Shown here: positions 5,045 to 8,866 of the stretch, piece after piece
Layout: the number at the start of each line of letters is the position of its first letter
Position numbering within the stretch: position 1 is the first letter of the stretch
Assembly: GCA_903927685.1 (NCBI GenBank)
Contig: CAIYOB010000422.1
Location: 1-8,866, forward strand
Source of the DNA: an uncultured Planctomycetaceae bacterium
GTDB lineage: Bacteria > Planctomycetota > Planctomycetia > Pirellulales > Pirellulaceae
Reading direction: 5' to 3'
Length of the DNA: 8,866 bases
Position numbers and translations under genes: made by a program
Notes under the pieces: generated by a model
Told to the model about the DNA's origin: nothing
Databases searched by the model: none
What the model saw: only the letters and a program-made list of their open reading frames with translations

Positions 5045-7728
5045 CCGCCCCAGCCGACGCTGATGGACGCGATCTGGGAAACGTCGAGTTCGCCCTGAGT
5101 GTCACCGAAGGGCCGGAACTGACTGAACATCGCGTAAGCGCGGCGCGCCCCGGGCGAGTTCAAGTAACAGCCCGTGCCCGCCAGGAATCGTCCGCCGGCC
5201 GCCGTGTGCAGAAACACCAGCAGCTCGCCGCCCGTGCGTTGGCCCGGCGGCACGGAGAGCTCGATAGCCAGCCCCTCGCGAGCGGTCAGATCCAGCGGCT
5301 GGGGATAGGCGAAGTTGAGGAACAGAAACGTGTCGACCTGGCCCTTGGTCAGCGTGGCCGCCGCGCGCCAGCCGGAGGCGTCGTCGCCGGTCAGTTCCGA
5401 CTGGACGAACTGGCCTTGGCCGACGCCCGGTTTCGCTGTGGCCGGCAGAGCCTGGCAGTCCAGGCTGAACGCCGCCGCGGCGGTGCCGCCCAACCGCCGT
5501 GGGATGCTGGCGGTCGTCGCCCGGAACAGCAGGGCTCCGTAGGGCCCCAGCCGCACCGGCACCTGCGTGCCGTGTGTCAACGGGGTCATCCGACCGGTCA
5601 CCGGGTCCCATTGCTCGTTCACGCCCTGGCCGCAGAAGCGGAGTTCGCCGTCCCAGGCCTCGCTGCTGTCGTTGATCGCGAAATAGACTTCGTGCCCGTC
5701 GATGCGCCGGTGCGTGATCTTGACGGGCGACCTCGCCGCGGTGCAAGCGGCATCGCGCTCGAACAGCGAGTCGATGACCCGCGGCACCAAGGCGATCATG
5801 GCCGTCGGCAGCAGTACGCCGACCCCGCCGGCCGGATTGGTCACCAGGCTCGGCATCGCGTCCGTCCCGAACAGCTCGCTGGCGATCTGCTGGACCTGCG
5901 GCGAGCCGAACTCCGTCTCGCTGTTGGCGGGACGCGCGCCGAGCGCGAGCACCACGCCGCCCTGCCGCCAGAAAGCCGCCACGTTTTCCCACGCCGGCAG
6001 CGGCAGCGTATCGGCGGCGGGCAGGACCAGGACACGCCACCGCAGTTCGCCATGCACCAGCGCCCCGTCGATCACTTTGGCATCGCACAGCGCTTGAGCG
6101 TCGACGTAGGCGAAGTCGCGGTTCGCGCTGTACAGCGCGGCGCTCACGCCGTCGAAGACGCTTTCGATCCGACGTGCGGCGGGAGCGTCCGTGGCGCCAT
6201 GCAGTGCGGGCACGAAGCCGGGCCACACGCTCTCGACGGGATACAGCACGGCGACATCCGCAACCTGGTGCCCGCCGCGCAGCATGGTCTGGCAGCGGCC
6301 GACGTGCGTGTTGATGCGCTGCAACTGCTCGTCGCTCAGCCCCTGGAACGCGTAATAGCTGGTCAGCGTATTGATCCCGCCCCAGGCCAGCCGGTTGCAG
6401 GTGCCGCGGATCTCGTCCTCGGTGACGACGTGGACCGGCCGCGTATCGCCGGCCGGCCGGTACCGCTGGCTGTGGTCCGAAACCTCGCACATCGTGACGG
6501 TGCGGCCTTCCAGGTCCGCGACGGAGCCGATCATGCGGGCGACGGACCACGGCACTTGCGGCGGCAGGCTGGTCAGGCAATCGATGCTGGGCGCGTCCAG
6601 TCGCCGCACGCAACGGAAGAAATGGCCGTACAGCGGCACGTGCCCGGCCAGTCCTTCCTCCATCAACAGGTGACCACCGGACAGCACATGATGCGCGCGG
6701 CACCAGGTCTGGATCTGGCCAAAGTAGTTTTCCGCGACCAGTTCGCCGACGGTGTTCCAGAAGTCGTAGCGGGCCCGCGCGCCAGCCGGTCCGGCCTCCG
6801 CGACCAGCGCGGGCAGCAGCGGCCGCAACTCCCGGCCGCGGCGCTGCCTGAACTCGCGTTCGATGGTCAGGGACCACGGCAGAACGCGGTACGGCATGGG
6901 GCGGAACCAGTAGTTTTGCAGCGACGGCTCGTCGGTGAACGTCGAGACAAAGTAGCGGCCGAGATCCGGCCCCAGTCGTTCTGCGTACCGCTCGTGCGTG
7001 ACCTCCAGGAACCGGGCCGTCGGTTCCGGCGTCAGCAGGTCGATGCACGGCTTTTTGTAGGCCAGGCTGATCGCCGCATGAGTTCCCTCGTAGATCAAAT
7101 CGTCGGTCATCGCCACCACGAACCAGTCGCCCGGCGGCGCCTGCCAGGCCAATTGGCGGCCGTCGATCGAGGCCGTGAGATCTTGGGCGGCGTCCAGGTC
7201 CAGCACGCCGTCGCGGCGCGGCAGCGCCGCCGCCAGCACCAAGCGCCCGGGCGGCACGGCCAGTGAAACCGCCCCGCCCCGGGACTCGGCTTCGGCGACC
7301 AGCAGTCCGCGGGCGGCCCATTCGGGATGGTCGCGCAACGTCAGGTCGCGGGCGCTGCCCGACGGGTAGCCGCACTCGTCGTACAGCCACAACGACATGC
7401 CGGCGGCTTTCGCCAGGCGAACGCCGCGGAGGAAGGCCGGCCACTTCGACTCGTCATCCACGTAGCCGTCAAAGGCGACGTTGCCAGCGAACCCGCCGAA
7501 GCCCTGCGCCGCCAGCGTCCGCAGTTGCCGGTCCTGCTCGGCCGGGTTGTCCCGCTGGGCATGAATGATGCGCAGGATCCGCGCCGACGGCGGCGGCGCG
7601 GCGAAACGTTCGGCCAGCGGCCGGTCCTCCGTCGGCAGGGGCGCGAGCACGGGCTCGGGTGGCTCGGCCGCGGGGCAGAGCACGCCCGACAGACCAACGA
7701 GAATTCCGATCCAACAGGGCAGATTCAT
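4918..7728 (-). CDS. Secreted GH106-like (alpha-L-rhamnosidase-type) glycosyl hydrolase
   Basis: Encodes 936 residues from ATG 7728, with an AAAGGAAA ribosome site just upstream. Residues 1-21 are a short Sec signal peptide. A catalytic barrel follows. It contains LWLYDECGYPSG (113-124), characteristic of GH106-like hydrolases, TFTDEPS with E267, GGHLLMEE with E357 and E358, and MCEVSD with E415. About residues 489-600 resemble the glutamine-amidotransferase-like domain of large glycosidases (DVAVLYPVES, then LVLPAADTLPL). The part from about 740 to 912 is a probable beta-sandwich ending in SVGWGGYLG and FTVKPP. GH106 enzymes remove terminal L-rhamnose with two glutamates as acid and base. 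E267 and E415 are my guesses for these, as family alignment is needed. The gene starts 62 bases after the histidine kinase gene on the same strand and overlaps the GH5-like gene at its 3' end. Substrate is inferred only; a broader 'glycosyl hydrolase' label is the safe call. Confidence 0.83.
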   Translation of the reverse strand: MNLPCWIGILVGLSGVLCPAAEPPEPVLAPLPTEDRPLAERFAAPPPSARILRIIHAQRDNPAEQDRQLRTLAAQGFGGFAGNVAFDGYVDDESKWPAFLRGVRLAKAAGMSLWLYDECGYPSGSARDLTLRDHPEWAARGLLVAEAESRGGAVSLAVPPGRLVLAAALPRRDGVLDLDAAQDLTASIDGRQLAWQAPPGDWFVVAMTDDLIYEGTHAAISLAYKKPCIDLLTPEPTARFLEVTHERYAERLGPDLGRYFVSTFTDEPSLQNYWFRPMPYRVLPWSLTIEREFRQRRGRELRPLLPALVAEAGPAGARARYDFWNTVGELVAENYFGQIQTWCRAHHVLSGGHLLMEEGLAGHVPLYGHFFRCVRRLDAPSIDCLTSLPPQVPWSVARMIGSVADLEGRTVTMCEVSDHSQRYRPAGDTRPVHVVTEDEIRGTCNRLAWGGINTLTSYYAFQGLSDEQLQRINTHVGRCQTMLRGGHQVADVAVLYPVESVWPGFVPALHGATDAPAARRIESVFDGVSAALYSANRDFAYVDAQALCDAKVIDGALVHGELRWRVLVLPAADTLPLPAWENVAAFWRQGGVVLALGARPANSETEFGSPQVQQIASELFGTDAMPSLVTNPAGGVGVLLPTAMIALVPRVIDSLFERDAACTAARSPVKITHRRIDGHEVYFAINDSSEAWDGELRFCGQGVNEQWDPVTGRMTPLTHGTQVPVRLGPYGALLFRATTASIPRRLGGTAAAAFSLDCQALPATAKPGVGQGQFVQSELTGDDASGWRAAATLTKGQVDTFLFLNFAYPQPLDLTAREGLAIELSVPPGQRTGGELLVFLHTAAGGRFLAGTGCYLNSPGARRAYAMFSQFRPFGDTQGELDVSQIASISVGWGGYLGAAGEQLTFTVKPPQAFVCGVRTSSNFWSGVWAFAGPNG

Positions 7729-7732
7729 GTGC

Positions 7733-7740
7733 TTTCCTTT
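7733..7740 (-). promoter_or_regulatory. Ribosome binding site of the GH106-like gene
   Basis: Reads AAAGGAAA on the minus strand, ending 4 bases before the ATG at 7726-7728. It lies in the 62-base gap after the kinase stop. I see no convincing promoter or terminator in that gap, so read-through from the kinase gene is possible. Confidence 0.45.
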
Positions 7741-7790
7741 CCGATTCGATGGCGACGTGGGGCAAGCTCGAAGACACGCGCCGCCGGTGG

Positions 7791-8866
7791 TCAGGCCGCG
7801 GCAATCGCCAGCAGCCCCAGCAGGGCCTGGGCGAGCTGTTCGAGGCTATACGGCTTGGAGACGAAACCCGCCAAGTCGTGACCCTCCAATCGCTTGGTGA
7901 CTTCGGTCTCGCTAAACCCGCTGCTCAACAGGACCGGCACGTCGTGGCGGATGCGGCGCAATTCCCGGAGCGTCTCCAAGCCGTCGAAGCCGGGCATCGT
8001 GACATCCAGGAGCACCGCCACGATTTCCTGCTGCCGGCGAAAGGTCTCGATGCCTTCGCGCCCGTCGCAGGCGGTCAGGACCTGGAAGCCGAGGGCTTCG
8101 AGCATCCGTTGAGCCAGGCTGCGGATGAAGTCCTCGTCATCCACCACCAGGACGGTGCCGCCGCCCGGGCAGGTGGGTAAGGCAAGCGGTGGTTCGGCGG
8201 GGCTGGCGACCGGCTCGCAGGCCGGGAGGAACACGCAAAAGGTGCTCCCGCGGTTGGGCTCGCTGGCAACTTGGACGGCGCCGTTGTGGCCCCGCACGAT
8301 CCCCAGGACAGCGGCCAGTCCCAGGCCGCGCCCCGTGCGCTTGGTGGAAAAGAAGGGATCAAAGATCTTGGCGCGCGTTTCGGCGGTCATGCCGTGACCG
8401 GTGTCGGTAACTTCGAGAAACGCGAACGATCCGGCGGGCAGGTTCGTCTCCGGATAGCAGTCGGGCAGCGGGCCGCCTGGCCAGACTCGTCCTCCGGTAC
8501 GGACCCCAATCACGCCTTCCGGGTCACCGATGGCCTCCGAGGCATTGATGATCAGGTTCATGATGACCTGCCGCAGTTGGCCGGCGTCGGCCTGGACCCA
8601 CGGCGTGTCGGCCGCGCAGTCGAGCTGCAGCAGGGCATTCTTCGAGACGGACATCTTCAGCAGGTCGACCATCCCGCGGACCGAGTCCGCCAGCGGCAGA
8701 CGCTCGACCTGGAACTTGCCGCGCCCCGAGTAAGCCAGCATCTGGCCCGTCAACTCGGCCGCGCGGCGGGCAGCGTCGACGACGCGCCGGATGCTGTCCA
8801 GAGCCGGCGAATCCGCGGACAAGGCTTGCTGGGCCAGGTCGGCAAAGCCCAGGATGGCGGTCAGCA
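7791..8866 (-). CDS. Hybrid sensor histidine kinase, C-terminal part (5' end outside window)
   Basis: The frame is open to the right edge, giving 357 full codons of the protein's C-terminal portion. It begins with LTAILGFADLAQQ, the segment that follows the HDFNNL-type H-box, so the phosphorylated histidine lies just outside the window. The end of the HisKA helix pair (LTGQMLAYSGRG) comes next. The HATPase domain has its N-box RQVIMNLIINASEAIG (about 8532-8580), DTGHGM (about 8389-8406) and GRGLGLA with FDPFFSTK (about 8312-8370). A receiver domain then runs from VLVVDDED to the end. It has the acidic pair, the phospho-acceptor Asp in LLDVTMPG (codon 8004-8006), an SSGFSE switch segment and the KPYS lysine, and it stops soon after. 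There is no DNA-binding output domain. Proteins of this type usually carry PAS or other sensor domains N-terminally, unseen here. It may sit upstream of the GH106-like gene by chance or control it indirectly. Confidence 0.93.
   Translation of the reverse strand, partial: LTAILGFADLAQQALSADSPALDSIRRVVDAARRAAELTGQMLAYSGRGKFQVERLPLADSVRGMVDLLKMSVSKNALLQLDCAADTPWVQADAGQLRQVIMNLIINASEAIGDPEGVIGVRTGGRVWPGGPLPDCYPETNLPAGSFAFLEVTDTGHGMTAETRAKIFDPFFSTKRTGRGLGLAAVLGIVRGHNGAVQVASEPNRGSTFCVFLPACEPVASPAEPPLALPTCPGGGTVLVVDDEDFIRSLAQRMLEALGFQVLTACDGREGIETFRRQQEIVAVLLDVTMPGFDGLETLRELRRIRHDVPVLLSSGFSETEVTKRLEGHDLAGFVSKPYSLEQLAQALLGLLAIAAA

Noticed and set aside
4357..7266. A very long plus-strand open frame (969 codons) opposite the GH106-like gene
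   Set aside because: Its translation is dominated by Arg, Gly, Ala, Gln and Asp, with no recognisable domain. It is the antisense shadow of a GC-rich gene with clear motifs on the minus strand.
7729..7790. Promoter for the GH106-like gene in the gap after the kinase
   Set aside because: TTGCCC-like and TCGAAT-like words occur on the minus strand, but only about 10 bases apart, which does not fit a sigma70 spacer.
7791..8822. Treating the kinase as a complete gene starting at the TTG at 8820-8822
   Set aside because: The frame continues upstream to the edge with LTAILGFADLAQQ, part of the conserved HisKA segment, so the true start lies outside the window.
1..8866. CRISPR array, tRNA or rRNA gene, transposase or phage gene
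   Set aside because: No regularly spaced long repeats, no cloverleaf or rRNA signature, and no recombinase or phage-like protein were seen. All longer stretches are accounted for by the five genes and one intergenic region.

Overview
The window is GC-rich throughout. It carries five protein-coding genes typical of a saccharolytic planctomycete (phylum Planctomycetota, probably close to Pirellulales). That placement is inferred from gene families, especially the pairing of a DUF6259 protein with a PmoA-type DUF6807 protein; no marker gene is present. All four complete genes encode proteins with export signals, three Sec-type and one twin-arginine. They look like an exported carbohydrate-processing cluster.

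Layout, left to right. Positions 1-96 hold no gene but contain a strong GC-rich palindrome that looks like a dispersed repeat. Two genes on the minus strand form a probable operon, transcribed right to left: the DUF6807 protein (2434-3390), then, after 33 bases, a large DUF6259 glycosidase-like protein (97-2400). Each has a GGGAG ribosome binding site. A gene-free stretch of about 420 bases (3391-3808) separates this operon from a divergent plus-strand GH5-type glycosidase (3809-5044). This stretch is rich in inverted and direct repeats and is the most likely regulatory centre of the window. The GH5-like gene converges on, and overlaps by 127 bases, a minus-strand GH106-like glycosidase (4918-7728). 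Upstream of that, on the same strand, is the 3' part of a hybrid histidine kinase with a C-terminal receiver domain (7791 to the right edge, cut by the window).

Working model (inference): three glycosidase-like proteins and one DUF6807 protein act outside the cytoplasm on a complex, possibly rhamnose-containing, polysaccharide. No transporter, sugar kinase, SusC/D pair, sulfatase or DNA-binding regulator is present, so substrate and regulation cannot be read from this window. The points most worth a second look are the GH5-like protein, which keeps both catalytic glutamates but has lost several other family-invariant residues; the structured divergent intergenic region; the antisense overlap of two glycosidase genes; and the uncharacterised DUF6807-DUF6259 pair. 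I did not find a defence system, mobile element, RNA gene or CRISPR array.
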